A stretch of DNA of 64,000 bases. Origin: Cryptomeria japonica. Taxonomy: Eukaryota > Streptophyta > Pinopsida > Cupressales > Cupressaceae. This document shows positions 11,511 through 24,019 of this stretch, one piece after another. The stretch lies in assembly GCF_030272615.1 (NCBI RefSeq), contig NC_081412.1, positions 689,572,083 through 689,636,082 of the forward strand. Reading direction: 5' to 3'. Every line of letters begins with the position of its first letter. The stretch's first letter is position 1. A program made the position numbers and the translations under genes. Below the pieces are notes generated by a model. That model was not told the origin of the DNA. It did not search any database and was given only the letters and a program-made list of their open reading frames with translations.

Positions 11511-12565
11511 TGTAGGTCCCGAAGACAACTGAGAGGGGGGGGTGAATCAGTTGTCTAATAAATTCAAACCATAAACTTATTAACCAACTTAATGCTTAAT
11601 ATTGGTAAATCAGTTAAGTATGCCGGTAGACAGTGTTAATAGTAAATTGCTATACCAGTAAGAATTAATGCATGAAACATAAGCACAAAGTCATCCACAA
11701 CACATGACACCAATATTTGTACGTGGAAACCCTATAAGGGGAAAAACCATGGTGGGAAACCTTACAAACAATCAAATGATACTACTGCAAATAGTAAGTG
11801 TACAAGAGGGGTCTGCACATGCAGAAAGGCCAATAGCCTAGAGCTCACTGCTCAATCACAAATGAGAGTCACACTGACTACAGTTGGATGGTTAAATCCA
11901 ATAAGAATGTAGTGCACAAAATAGCATCTTCATATGCTAGATTCAGTACCGGTGTAATGTTGATATGCTTCTACAAAAACCTAACTTCACCTTCAAATGA
12001 TGTCTTCGTGTATACCTCTGCTTGATCTCACATATACCTTCACACAATTCTTTTTCGCATTCCACACTTGATCTTACAAATAAGATCTTACATTTGTACC
12101 ATACCCTAAGACCAATTTTAGTAGGTCGGCTCTACAAGATATTACAATAAAAACATTTTACAAACAATACAATATCCGATGCAATAACCGATTGAAAATG
12201 TCGGCTTAATGCATTTACAACAATAATAAATCATCTCCATAGCATGCCATGCTGATCTGGAAAAGATAAATCTGCCGATGTAACCCTAGATAACCTGGAC
12301 CTATTTGTCGGTAAAAGCAAATATGCAAATAAGAATATACCAATGATTATTACTTCAAAATAAAGTGTCCACATGATGTCTTTGACATTACCAAGTGTCT
12401 TCCATGTCATTCCAGGTACCGATGAACATTATATCCTACCGGTTAACCATATGCCGGTAAATGTTGCACAATTTACTATTTGCCGGTGAATGTTGCTGGA
12501 TCTCCAAAGTAGGTGTATTTAGTAGGTGTTGACATCAATGACAAAACCATACGCAAATACCCACA
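11511..12565 (-). repeat. 3' LTR of copia E
   Basis: It runs from TGTAGGTCCC to CCCACA in plus-strand coordinates. The U5 hairpin arms are GACAACTGA (11,524-11,532) and TCAGTTGTC (11,547-11,555) with a G run between them. The R-U5 area (about 11,700-11,890) resembles that of elements A and C and of solo LTR K. Confidence 0.93.
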
Positions 12566-12580
12566 ATCTCCCCCTTTGGC
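12566..12580 (-). promoter_or_regulatory. Polypurine tract of copia E
   Basis: The tract reads GCCAAAGGGGGAGAT on the minus strand, directly against the 3' LTR, where plus-strand DNA synthesis would be primed. Element C has a near-identical tract at 38,987-39,001. Confidence 0.85.
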
Positions 12581-12919
12581 ATTGATGGCAACACAAGATG
12601 GAAAAACCATCAAAGTGCCAAAATAGAAATGCCAAGTGTAAAACCAACAATCTCCCTGAAGTGACAATCTCTCCCCCTCGGAGCAACATGAGTTATTTTA
12701 TGTTATCCTGTACCAATTTTCACCATATATATCTCTCCTCAATTGATAATGTGTTTTTCCATATATCTCTTCCCCTTTGACATCAAATGCCAAAGCTATA
12801 AAATTTGAAGTCCATACAAAAATACCAACTACTCCCCCTAAGAAGTAGCTTCCTCATCAAATACCGGAATAAAAGATTTGTCCATTTAATTTTGTCGGTT
12901 GATGACAATCATCAACTGT

Positions 12920-15900
12920 CTAAGTCTCTACCAGTGGAGGTATGACTCCGAGCTGATCTCCGAGATACTCAAAAGTTTCCTTAGGTAAAGGTTTTGTGAA
13001 AATATCTGCAAGCTGTTCTTTAGTATTCACATAAACCAGTTTTATCTCCTTTTCTTCAACTTTTTCCCTTAGAAAATTTAGTTTGATAGAAACATGTTTT
13101 ATTTTAGAATGTAATACTGGATTCTTAGATATATCAATTGTTGCAGTGTTATCACAATATATAGTAATAGGTTCCTTGCATTTTACCTTTATGTCTTTCA
13201 ACATTTGCTTAAGCCAAAGTACCCGTGTATAGTTTGTTGCTGTTGCAACATATTCTGATTCTGATGTTGATAAAGATGTACAACTCTATTTCTTACTTAA
13301 CCAAGAAACTAATCTCTTTCCAAGAAATAATGCTCCTCTAGTGGTGCTTTTTCTATCATCCACATCTCCTGCCCAATTTGCATCTGTGTATGCATATAGA
13401 TCAAAATTTTCATCTTTAGGATACCATAATCCAAGATTTGTTGTGCCTTGTAAGTACCGGAAAATCTTTTTTACTGTTGATTCATGATTTTCCCTAGGAT
13501 TACTCTGAAATCTAGAAACTATACATACTACATTCATAATATCAGGTCTAGTTTGTGTCAAATATAGTAAACCTCCTATCATAGATTTGTATCTAGTTGG
13601 ATTAATAGGTGTAGATTCATCCCTTTGAGATAATTTGTCATTTGTAGTCATAGGTGTGCTTACCGGTTTAGAGTTCTCCATCCCAAATTTCTTAAGTAGT
13701 TCTTTCAAGTACTTAGATTGACTAAAAAATATGCCTTTATCAGTCTGTAAAATCTGCAATCCTAAAAAGAATTTTATTTCTCCGATCATAGACATTTCAA
13801 ATATATGCTGCATTTCAAGAGAAAATTCTTTGCATAATTCATCTTCTCCTCCAAAGATTATATCATCAACAAATACTTCAATAATCAAGATTTCATCATT
13901 AGTTACTTTGTAATATAGATTGCTATTTGCATTTCCTTTAGTAAAACCAATCTTTAAAAGATACTTATCCAATCTTGCATACCAAGCTCTTGGAGCTTGT
14001 TTTAATCCATACAGAGCTTTTCTTAATCTACAAACCATGTCATTGTCATATGTCAAGGAAAATCCATCAGGTTGTTCAATATAGACTTCCTCTTCAAGAT
14101 CTCCATTCAAGAATGCACATTTAATATCCATTTGATAAACATTGTAATCCTTGTGAGCTGCAAAAGCCAAGAATAATCTAACTGCCTCAATTTTGGCTAC
14201 CGGTGCAAAGGTTTCATTGTAATCAACTCCTTCTTACTGAGAATATCCCTTACACACTAGTCTTGCTTTATTTCTGACAACCTTACCATCTTCATTGAGT
14301 TTGTTTCTAAATACCCATTTGGTTCCATTTACATTTTTATTTTTAGGTCGGGGAACTAATGTCCAAGTATTATTTTTCTCAATTTTTCCTAATTCTTCTT
14401 CCATAGCTTTAATCCAAAATTTATCTTCACATGCCTCATTGACAGATAATGGTTCAATTTGAGAAATAAGACATACCTCTTCATTTGCCAATCTCCCTCT
14501 TGTCATGACTCCTTTAAATTTGCTTCCAATTATCTGATCTTTAGAATGATTCAGTCTTACATACCGGGGTGTCTTAGTCTGTTGTTGTTCTTCAATTACT
14601 GTGGAATCCTCTGATGATACCGGAGTAATTGGATCATCATTCTGTACCAATGGATTTATTGTAGGTTCATTTGTCATAATTTTTGTTCCCGGTTCAGAGT
14701 CTATATACCTTGAAGTTCCTCTGAATTGTTCATCAATCTTTACATTTGTACTCTCAACAATTTTCTGTAATCTTTTATTAAAACATCTATAAGCTTTACT
14801 CTTAGATGAATAACCAAGAAATAATCCTTCATCACTTTAGGATCAAACTTGCCAATATACTCATCTCTTCTAATATAGCATTTACTTCCAAAAATTCTGA
14901 AATACTTAAGAGTAGGAGTATTACCAAACCATAGTTCATGAGGGGTCTTACCGGTTTCACCTTTGATGTGAACTTTGTTGAATGTATAGACAGCAGTGCT
15001 TACTGCCTCTCTCTAGTACACATGTGGTAGATTTGCTTTTGATAGCATACTTCTTGCTGCATCCAAAATAGTTCTATTTTTTCTTTCAACAACTCCATTC
15101 TGTTGTGGTGTCCGAGGTGCTGATAACTGTCTTTTGATTCCATTTACTTCACAAAATGTATTAAAGTCTTTAGATGTGAATTCTCCTCCTTGATCTGATC
15201 TTAAACATTTAATTTTCTTACCGGTTTCATTTTCAACCATTGCTTTGAATAGCTTGAACTTCCCAAGTGCTTCTGATTTTTCTCTGAGAAAAGTAACCCA
15301 ACACATTCTAGAATAATCATCAATAATTAGCATGAAATATCTATCACCTTGTAAGCTTTTAGTTCTAGCTGGACCACATAAATCAATGTAAATTAAATCA
15401 AGGGCATTATTGGATTTTTCTGGAATACTTTTGATACTAGCTCTAACTTGTTTTCCAAATTGACATTCCTTGCAAATTGTATTCTGAGGTTTCACAATTT
15501 TAGGTAGATCTCTAACTGCCTTAGAAGTACTGATTTTTACCATGCAATCAAAATTTACATGACATAGTCTTTTATGCCATAGCCAACTTTCATCTATATG
15601 TGCAATTAAGCATGCCTTTTCACTGTTATTCAAATGAAAGATATTACCTCTAGTCTGATTACCGATTGCAATTTCCAAACCAGTTCTATTCATGATTTTG
15701 CATTTTCCATTTTTAAATTGTAACTGAAAACCTTTCTCAACTAATTGACCAACACTTAAAAGATTATGTTTTAATCCTTCAACATAGTAGACATTATTAG
15801 TGTTATGTTTGCCATCAAGAGATATTGAACCCTTACCTTTGATTGAACAGGCTTTGTCATCTCTGAATCTTACTAAACCACCAACGTATTCTTGAAAGTT

Positions 15901-17073
15901 CAAGAATTTACCTTTGTCTCCACTCATGTGATGTGAGCATCCTGAGTCAATAATCCATTCATCCTTTGATTCAACTTTAGCTACTAGGGCTTGTTCTACC
16001 GGTTGAGCAATAGGTACCGGTTGATCTTCTGTTATAGCAACAAAGACCCATCCATTGTCTGCTGGATCCTCATCAAAATCATCAGTCACACCTTCATCAG
16101 CAATGTAACAAGATTTATCTTTGTTTTTCTTAAATCTGTATCTCTGATATTCAGGATTAGGTTTGTATGTTCTTCTAGCTTCTTCTCTTAGTCTAGCATG
16201 TCTATTAGGGCATCTTGAAGCCATATGACCAATCTTATTGTAGTTAAAACATTTAAAGGGTGCTTTACCTTCATACTTACTTCCAATTGGGCCTTTTGGC
16301 ATTTTTCTTGCAAATAGTGCTTCAAGTTCTTCAAGCTCTTCATTCTCCTTCCTGGTTTCTTCAAGTTCTCTTGCATAAATGGCTCTCTAGTTTGATTTGT
16401 CAAAGGATGGAGTAGATGATGTTGATGCTTTGAAGGCCAAATCAATTTTTATAGTAGTAACAGGACCAAATTCCTCAATTTCAAAAGCTAAAAGTTTTCC
16501 AATCAATGTATCCCTAGTTATTGATGTATTAGACATTGTTCTCAACTCATTTATAGCAGTAACCTTCATTTTATATGCCAGTGGCAAACCTCTCAAGATT
16601 TTTGAAACAATCTCATCTTCACTCAAGGTTCCTCCACAACATTTGATACTCAAAACAATTTCATTTACTCTTTCTATAAAAGCAGAAATCCTTTCATCTT
16701 CTTCCATTTTCAGATGTTCATACCTGACTCGGAAGCTTTCAAGTTTTTCAATTTTGACTGTGGAATCACCTTCATTCAGTGTTTCCAAATGATCCCAAAT
16801 AGCTTTTGTAGTGGACCTATCTGATAATCCCATGATTTGTTGATCTGATAATGCACTCAAGAGTGCTTCTCTTGCTTTGTAATCATTTTCTTCATCTTTA
16901 GCCAAAGTAGTGGGAGTAGTCTGACCAGCTATAGCAACAGTATAGCCATTCTTAGTAACTTCCCAAATGTCTTTACCAATGCAATTCAGATGTGTCTCCA
17001 TTCTGATTTTCCATATCCCATAGTTGGTTCCATCAAGTTTAGGACTATCCTTTCTGAAATAATTAGTAGACAT
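12920..17073 (-). pseudogene. copia E gag-pol polyprotein, degraded
   Basis: The frame starts at the ATG at 17,071-17,073. In order: a UBN2-type Gag (LDGTNYGIWKIRMETHL), a zinc knuckle (CFNYNKIGHMASRC, second Cys replaced by Tyr), protease (WIIDSGCSHHMS), integrase (HKRLCH, CKEC, then Asp in YIDLCGP, Asp in LRSDQGGEF and Glu in QQNGVVERKNR), RT (FVDDIIFGG) and RNase H ending at 12,920. Four stops interrupt it: 16,387-16,389, 15,013-15,015, 14,234-14,236 and 13,286-13,288. Each fits a single C-to-T or G-to-A change in a conserved Gln or Trp codon. A one-base loss near 14,836 shifts the frame. The catalytic motifs visible above are intact, so this was probably autonomous recently. Confidence 0.94.
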
Positions 17074-17116
17074 TGGATCTCCTCAAGTTGTTAAACTTCT
17101 GCAAAAAGAGGACTAT

Positions 17117-17128
17117 GCTCTGATACCA
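17117..17128 (-). promoter_or_regulatory. Primer-binding site of copia E
   Basis: The minus strand reads TGGTATCAGAGC, complementary to the 3' end of initiator Met-tRNA, two bases inside the 5' LTR. The same site occurs in elements C, D and (one change) B. Confidence 0.93.
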
Positions 17129-17130
17129 AT

Positions 17131-18173
17131 TGTAGGTCCCAGAGACAACTGAGAGGGGGGGAGTAAATCAGTTGTCTAATAAATTCAAACCAAAAAATTA
17201 TTAACCAACTTAATGCTTAATACCGGTAAATCAGTTAAGTATGCCAGTAGATAGTGTTAACAGTAAATTGTTATACCAGTAAGAATTAATGCATGAAACA
17301 TAAGCACAAAGTCATCCACAACACATGACACCAATATTTGTACGTGGAAACCCTGTAAGGGGAAAAACCACAGTGGGAAACCTTACCCACAATTAGATGA
17401 TACTATTGCAGATAGTAAGTGTACAAGAGGGGTCTGCACATGCAGAAAGGCCAATAGCCTAGAGCTCACTGCTCAATCACAAATGGGAGTCACACTAACT
17501 ACAATTGGATGGTTAAATCCAATAAGAATGTACTGCACAAAATAACATCTTCATATGCTGGATTCAGTATCGGTGTAATGCTGATATGCTTCTACAAAAA
17601 CCTAACTTCACCTTCAAATGATGTCTTCATGTATACCTATGCTTGATCTCGCATATACCTTCACACAATTCTTTTTCGCATTCCACACTTGATCTTATAA
17701 ATAAGATCTTACATTTATACCATACCCTAAGACCAATTTTAGTAGGTCGGCTCTACAAGATATTACAATAAAAACATTTTACAAACAATACAATATCCGA
17801 TGCAATAACCGATTGAACATGTCGGCTTAATGCATTTACAACAATAATAAATCATCTCCATAGCATGCCATGTTGATCTGGAAAAGATAAACCTGCCGAT
17901 GTAACCCTAGATAACCTGGACCTATTTGCCGGTAAAAGCAAATATGCAAATAAGAATATACCAATGATTATTACTTCAAAATAAAGTGTCCACATGATGT
18001 CTTCGACATTACCAAGTGTCTTCCATGTCATTCCAGGTATTGGTGAATATTATATCCTACCGGTTAACCATATACTGTTAACTGTTGCACAGTTTACTGT
18101 TTGCCGATGAATGTTGCTAGATCTCCAAAGTAGGTGTTGACATCAATGACAAAACCATACCAAAATATCAACA
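17131..18173 (-). repeat. 5' LTR of copia E
   Basis: It runs from TGTAGGTCCC to TATCAACA. It is almost collinear with the 3' LTR and differs by scattered substitutions, mostly transitions, so the insertion is old enough to have diverged but is easily recognised. U5 hairpin arms lie at 17,144-17,152 and 17,168-17,176. Confidence 0.93.
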
Positions 18174-18178
18174 GATTT

Positions 18179-19972
18179 CACATAGGAATCACATTGGTTT
18201 TGTTTTTCTATAGTTTGTGTCATATCCCCATATAGACAGCAGAAATCATTAGAAACATAACTATACGCAATATGTACATAAATATGTATTTTTCCAAATG
18301 TTCAAATTAATAAATTATATTGACTACTTAAATGCATTTAGACCTTAACTAATATTAGTAATGAAAGGATGCATCCATTCCCAAGTCATCTCCGAAAAAG
18401 ACGCCATGCTTCCAAGGAGGGGTCGCGTGGTTTCAGGAAGTATAAACCCCACACACCAAGGGAAGCACGGGAGAAGGAGGTGACAAGGGCGAAGCACAAG
18501 GAGGATCTGCAAACAAGTAACCTCGTTACTCAACAATGATATTAATTTCAGTTTCTTTTTTTACAATGCCTAAACAGCCATGAGGGTTAGCTAGTGAGTG
18601 CATCAGGCAGCAATGATGTGGAGAGAAAGTCGTTTGTTCTTCCCAGCGATGAAGAACTAGTGCCTAGTAAAGCATCCCTCCCCATCGCCGACAGTCTGGT
18701 ATGTTCCCAGGCTAGTCCATCTAGGTGTCGCAATGTGTCCATGTGTTTATCGTCCAATGAAGTATTTCCATATGCAAGTTGTATCCAATCTGCTTTTCTT
18801 TAACTCATCCTTCATATCAATGGTAATGAATATAATCTAATTAGTTGCACAGATTAATTGCTAAATCGGATCAATGCATAAAAATTCTTGCCAATGAATT
18901 AAACACATCTATAACGTGCAAAAGGTTATCTTCCACGCCAAATAGAAAACCTGCAATATCAGGTTTAGTTTAATTCATGAAAATGAACTCTAGTAACAGA
19001 CAGAAAGGAATAAACATAATTCATTTATTCACAGACACAACAAAATAAGTAAAGAAAAGGAATACTAATTAATGATAGTCATATTTCTGGAACTAGGCAC
19101 AAACTTAATGAATCAACCCTACAAATTAACAGAATGGATAAATGTTAACCAAGCAATACAAATTCTATAATTATGAATCTATGTTTTCTGTAGACATTTA
19201 TTATCTTCCTGCTGTCCTCTATTTGTTAGTACATTCAAGATAATGAGTGCAAGCCAGGGGTATGCTGGGCCCATCCTCAGGTGGCCCTATTAGCCCTAAG
19301 AGACATGATAGGTCTGGATGGGTAGCCCAACCAACCTGGAGAGTCCTCAAAGTCTATAATGGGTCATGTGTGTATTTTTCACTGCAATAATTATGCCATT
19401 GATTTAATATTACTGCTGACATATAAAATGAAATATCTATAATGTTGCAAGAAACCATAGATCCGTTTATTTGCCCTAATCAAACCTTCGGTGGACAGAT
19501 CAGGCCCTAATTATAGGAAGGCGAGGTAGGTACAGCTGAGGCACATTACAATTTGGGGTTTCAAAAAAATGAAGATCTTCATGGGTATTGATAGCAGGGT
19601 TTTGGATTGAATTTGGTGATCATTGCAAGTGAATTTGGTTTTCTACTGAGGATTCCTTCTCTGATTTCAAGGCTGTCTGTACAATTGTGAAGGAAATGGA
19701 TGCCCTAGCTGGGTCGAGTCACATTTTGCTTGTAGGTGAGTCAAAGGTGGTTGAAAGTTTGAAACATTTGAAGGGCATAACCAAGTGTTTCTTGTACCTC
19801 GCCAATCAAATTCAGATGGTTTTCAAGGTGATTTGTGGTGTGCACAAGTTTCAAGGAGCATCAAATCTACTGAACCTGGCCATCTCAGTCAACCTACAGC
19901 TGGGTGTGTGACTTATCAACCTAGGCACTGCTTATGTGAATGATATACATGGTCAAATGAGGTCACATAGAC
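18179..19972. other. Unassigned stretch, no gene recognised
   Basis: The first part may be the tail of the LTR fragment cut by copia E. A slightly GC-richer patch at about 18,370-18,530 and an open frame at 19,687-19,911 look like decayed coding or transposon sequence, but show no motif that I can name. No splice-supported gene model could be built. Confidence 0.4.
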
Positions 19973-19981
19973 ATATTTCAG

Positions 19982-21485
19982 GGCAATGGCTATGCAGCGG
20001 ACAAAATGGCCCGCTCATGCCATGCCTTCCCCTTTCCATGCCCCCATGCCATACGACCCTCATCCCTTCAAATGATCCAATCAAAAGTACCTCACTGTAC
20101 TGGGTTATGCGCAGGCGTATCCGTGTTGATGAGAATTAAAATTTTTTATATGTTTGTATTATTATTATTATTATTATTTTTAATATGAATTTTTAAATGT
20201 GTATATAATGTATTATTTAATATTTTTTCATAAATATGATATAAAATTAAATATGCATAATTAAAAAATATTAAAAATATGTGTAATTTAGTCAAGTATT
20301 TTTAACTAACTTAGTTATTTAATTTCTTTTATTTTTATTTTTAGTAAATTTTTTGATATTTTTTAACTTAAATGTGTGTAACTTAGTTACTTAAATATTT
20401 GTAACTAAGTAACAAAGTAAATTTAATTTAAAAATAAAAGTAAAAAAGTTGTAATTAAGCAAAATTTTGTGTAACTAATATAAAAATTTAACACATATTT
20501 TTAAAAAATTATTAATATAACTTAAAAATAAAAGTAAAATATAGTTAAAAAGAAGCTTTAAAAAATATGTGTAACTTAGTTAAATATTTTTAACTAACCT
20601 AGTTACTTAGTTCCTTTTATTTTTAGTTTTAGTAAATTTTTTGATATTTTGATATTTATATGTGTAACTTAGTTACTTAAATATTTTTAACTAAGTAACT
20701 TAATTACTTTTATTTTTAAGTTTAGTTATAGATTATGGATGTTAAAATTTTACATTACTTACATTACTTACACATATTTTATTTTTATTTTTAAGTTATA
20801 TTAATATTTATTTTTAATATATAAGTTAAATTTGTATATTAGTCACACATATTTTTACTTAATTACACATATTTTTACTTTTATTTTTAAATGAAAAAAT
20901 ATCAAAAATAATAATAATATATGTCTTAAAAACACAATATATTATGGATGTTTTAGTTCAAAATAAATATTAAAATAAATAAATACAAATTAACATTAAA
21001 AATTAAACATATGACTTATTATTAAAAAAATAAATATATAATCTAAAAATTAAACTATTATTTACCTAATGTATTTTAAAAAGTTATAAAATAATGATAT
21101 TAAAATTTACATATATACTAAAATCACATAATTATATATTATAATACAATTGTATTAAAATAAATAAAAATAAAAAACTTAAATATATAACATATTATTA
21201 AAATAATAATTTAATAAAAATAAAACAATAAAAAGAAAAAATAAATAAAATTTTAAAAAAAGTTAAACGAGTAAAACTTAAAACAATATAACTTAAAACA
21301 TTAAAAGTTAATAATAAAAATAAAATTTTAATGCTCATCAACAGGGATACCCCTGCGCATAGCCCAGTACGGTGAGGTACGTTTGATTGGACCGTTTGGA
21401 GGGACGGGGGTCGTATGGCATGGGGGCATGGAAAGGGGAAGGCATGGCATGAGCGGGCCGTTTTGTCCGCTGCATAGCCATTGCC
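19982..21485. mobile_element. Mutator-like foldback element, non-autonomous (1,504 bp)
   Basis: Long terminal inverted repeats of about 165 bp (19,982-20,147 and 21,326-21,485) start GGCAATGGCTATGCAGCGG and are GC-rich. They are flanked by a perfect 9-bp duplication ATATTTCAG (19,973-19,981 and 21,486-21,494). A 9-bp duplication with long inverted repeats points to the Mutator superfamily. The interior is extremely AT-rich and holds direct repeats (for example GTGTAACTTAGTTACTTAAA near 20,385 and 20,660) and no transposase. The open frames in the inverted repeats mirror each other and are not genes. Confidence 0.88.
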
Positions 21486-21494
21486 ATATTTCAG

Positions 21495-22330
21495 CATAAC
21501 CTTCGCTTTGGAGGTGAACTGTCAGAAATGTCTGCCCTTGGGAGGCCGTACAGGTGCTCAGAACTTGCTGTACTGTCATTACAGCCCTGTTGGAGTGCTC
21601 ATAAAGGTGTATCAGTTCTGTCCATTTCCAGTTTTTAAGCCAAAAGGTTGATGAAGTTTCCATGTAGGTGTTTAGCAAATTGGGGTTAATGGACATGTTT
21701 GAGAACTTGACGAGCTAGCTGGGAGTAACTGCCCTCTGTTTCAGACTGCAGCAAGTGTTCTTCTTCATTTCTGGGCAAGGAGAAGGTGAAATTACAGTTT
21801 GGAGGGAGAGTAATGGTGAGAAAAGATGATATTGCACTAATATTTCTTGCTGTTCTGATCTGCAGACCTTCTACAGGAGAACTGCAACAGAAATAATAGT
21901 GAGTTCAGACTTATAACTGCTGTTCCGAGCCTTGGTTGGTGTTGGGGATCAAGCTGGGCACATTAATATCCCATTGCTGCATGCTGGGAGGCACCATTTC
22001 AATGACGGAATGCTAATTTGAAGTTGTTGAAGGCTGTCTTACCTTCATCCTCTTACAGCAGACTTGTAACTTGATATAACTGCTCTATCCAAGGTATTTA
22101 TTGGTGAATTTGGTTGAATGTTTACGTGGCTAAGTGTAGCCATTATGAATGTTTAGTCATTTCCAATTTGTAACAGAAAAAGGGAGACATTATGTTAAAT
22201 CATATCAGTTTGAACAACAGGACAAAATGTATTGCAGACTAAATCAGAACATGGAACTTTACAAGACTTTCTGTATGCTCATTACTAGGTTCTTGTTGTG
22301 GTTACAATCGGAAATAATATATATAGGGAT
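21495..22330. other. Unassigned stretch, no gene recognised
   Basis: This is sequence of moderate complexity flanking the foldback element and continuous with 19,500-19,972 before that insertion. Open frames are short and no conserved motif or convincing splice structure is seen. Confidence 0.4.
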
Positions 22331-22334
22331 GTTC

Positions 22335-22590
22335 TTACACTTCACTTCCCCAACCAAACTCTTAGGTCAAAATTGAAAACACTCAAAAGTTACATTATTA
22401 TGTAATTTACAATATTCATACCTGAGCATTAAGGATACAAGGAATGTTTAAATAACATGAGGAATCTTGAAAATCCTTGCCAAATTTGTATGAATATTTT
22501 ATCCACTTTGCATTGTGATAAACCTATTGCGTTTCACATAGAATCTAGTACAAATTGATAGGATACCCCCTAGATTCTGTACAGCCTAAA
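22335..22590. repeat. Dispersed repeat X, copy 1
   Basis: About 250 bp starting near CACTTCCCCAACCAAACTC is clearly related, in the same orientation, to 29,265-29,490. Shared blocks include CAAGGAATGTTTAAATA and ATAAACCTAT. The family is unidentified. Confidence 0.7.
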
Positions 22591-23454
22591 GTGTAGGGGA
22601 GATCTGATTATCTCTTATTCATTAGCCCACTCTCAATGGTTTTGATCATAGTAATTTACAACTCCTTATAAATTATTGAATGCAGGTTGGTTCCTATTTC
22701 CTTGGGCCAATCTTCAAATATTTGCAAATCGAAGACCCGATTCTTTAGCGAAGAAGATCATCAATTTATCTGTGGGAATATGAAAAGATTTGGTTACAAT
22801 TGATAATTTTGTTTGAATATAAATATTCTGCTGGACATTTGAACGTAGAATAATTATTTCAAAATTGGATAAATGGCGGTATGATTGAACCTAGAATAAT
22901 TATTTCAACTTTGGAGAAATGACTGTGTGATTGCAAAAAATTCAGTCCTCTTTGAGAGGTAGTGACTCTGCTGACTAATGGTTCAAGAATTGCTTTGTAT
23001 TTTTCAAATGTTTGGCATAGATCTGCAAAGTCAAAAGGAGAACTTGTATGAGGTGCAATATTTTTCCAGTTATTAAATTTTTACCTCATAATCTATCAAT
23101 ATACAATCAAAGCATTATTCTATCTGGTTCATTTCGGAAATAACTTTGTGGCGAAATTTAATTACCCTATTAGGGATGGATTTATATTAAGAGATGGGTA
23201 TTAAAATAAGAACAATACACTTGTATGAAAAGAACCCTAAGAAATTGGAGAGATAAGGTGTTGTCTTGTATAATCCTAAAACCTTTTAAGTTGAAAAAAG
23301 TGATAAAAAATGCTAACAAAAGGAGTATGTTATCATTAAGAGTAGATATGAAAATGGAATGTTACTTTAGCTTTCCCCTTGCATATTTGAATGTCATAAT
23401 GCATGATACAAATTCATGTCCTCAAAGAATGCCTTTCTCTGCTGGAAGGAAAGT

Positions 23455-24010
23455 ACACACCATTTGATTTTACTGGTATCCCAAATTATCCATATCCCAT
23501 TCCCAATGAAGTTAGAGACCATTTGCCCAAGTTCAGTGGAAGTAGTTTTGAATCGGCAAACAAACATTTATAGGAATTCAATGATTTAATGGAAGACTAC
23601 AATATTGAGAAAGAGGATGTCCTAATGAAACTCTTTGTGCAATATTTTAAAAAAGATGCAAGGGATTGGTTTGCTGATTTGCCAGTGCTTTCTATTACTT
23701 CATGACGAGAATTCAAAGCAGTATTTATAGATCAGTTTGATGAAAACAAAAATTTGAATTCATTGATTAGTTAACTCATTCACATTCATAAGGATGAAGA
23801 GGAATTGGTCCTTGTTTTTTAATCTGAGATTTGCAAGGACTGTGAGAGACATTCCAGAATCCAAAATGCGCTTCTTGGTGAGGACATGACAACTTATATG
23901 ACAAACTTTGGTATTTCAAAATTGTGTCTTGAAAACTCTATGGATTCATGCACTTCCACACATACACTAAAAGGATGTATTGGATACATTACTCCAAGTA
24001 TAAGTTCAAA
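23455..24010 (+). pseudogene. Gypsy-type Gag relic
   Basis: Translation in one frame gives a Retrotrans_gag-like segment: FDFTGIPNYPYPIPNEVRD, LPKFSGSSFESANKHL, a Trp-containing core (KKDARDWFADLP) and REFKAVFIDQFDENKN. Several stops interrupt it, at TTTATAG after ANKHL and in ACTTCATGA before REF, for example. No protease or RT follows and no LTRs could be paired with it, so it is a decayed fragment. Confidence 0.7.
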
Positions 24011-24019
24011 CAGCTAGAA

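Larger units (their letters stand above)
11511..18173 (-). mobile_element. Complete Ty1/copia LTR retrotransposon E
   Basis: LTRs of 1,055 and 1,043 bp bound a 6.66-kb element with a perfect 5-bp target duplication GATTT (11,506-11,510 and 18,174-18,178). The primer site (17,117-17,128) and polypurine tract (12,566-12,580) are both in place. Domain order gag, protease, integrase, RT, RNase H defines the copia superfamily. The 12-bp LTR length difference is mostly a short duplication of TAGGTGT in the left copy. The gag-pol frame carries four stops and one frameshift. Confidence 0.96.

Noticed and set aside
18345-18803. GC-richer patch with open frames as host exons
   Set aside because: No consistent reading across candidate splice sites and no domain recognised.
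19936-21696. Two related proteins with Cys/Pro-rich segments on opposite strands
   Set aside because: Both come from the inverted-repeat arms of the Mutator-like foldback.
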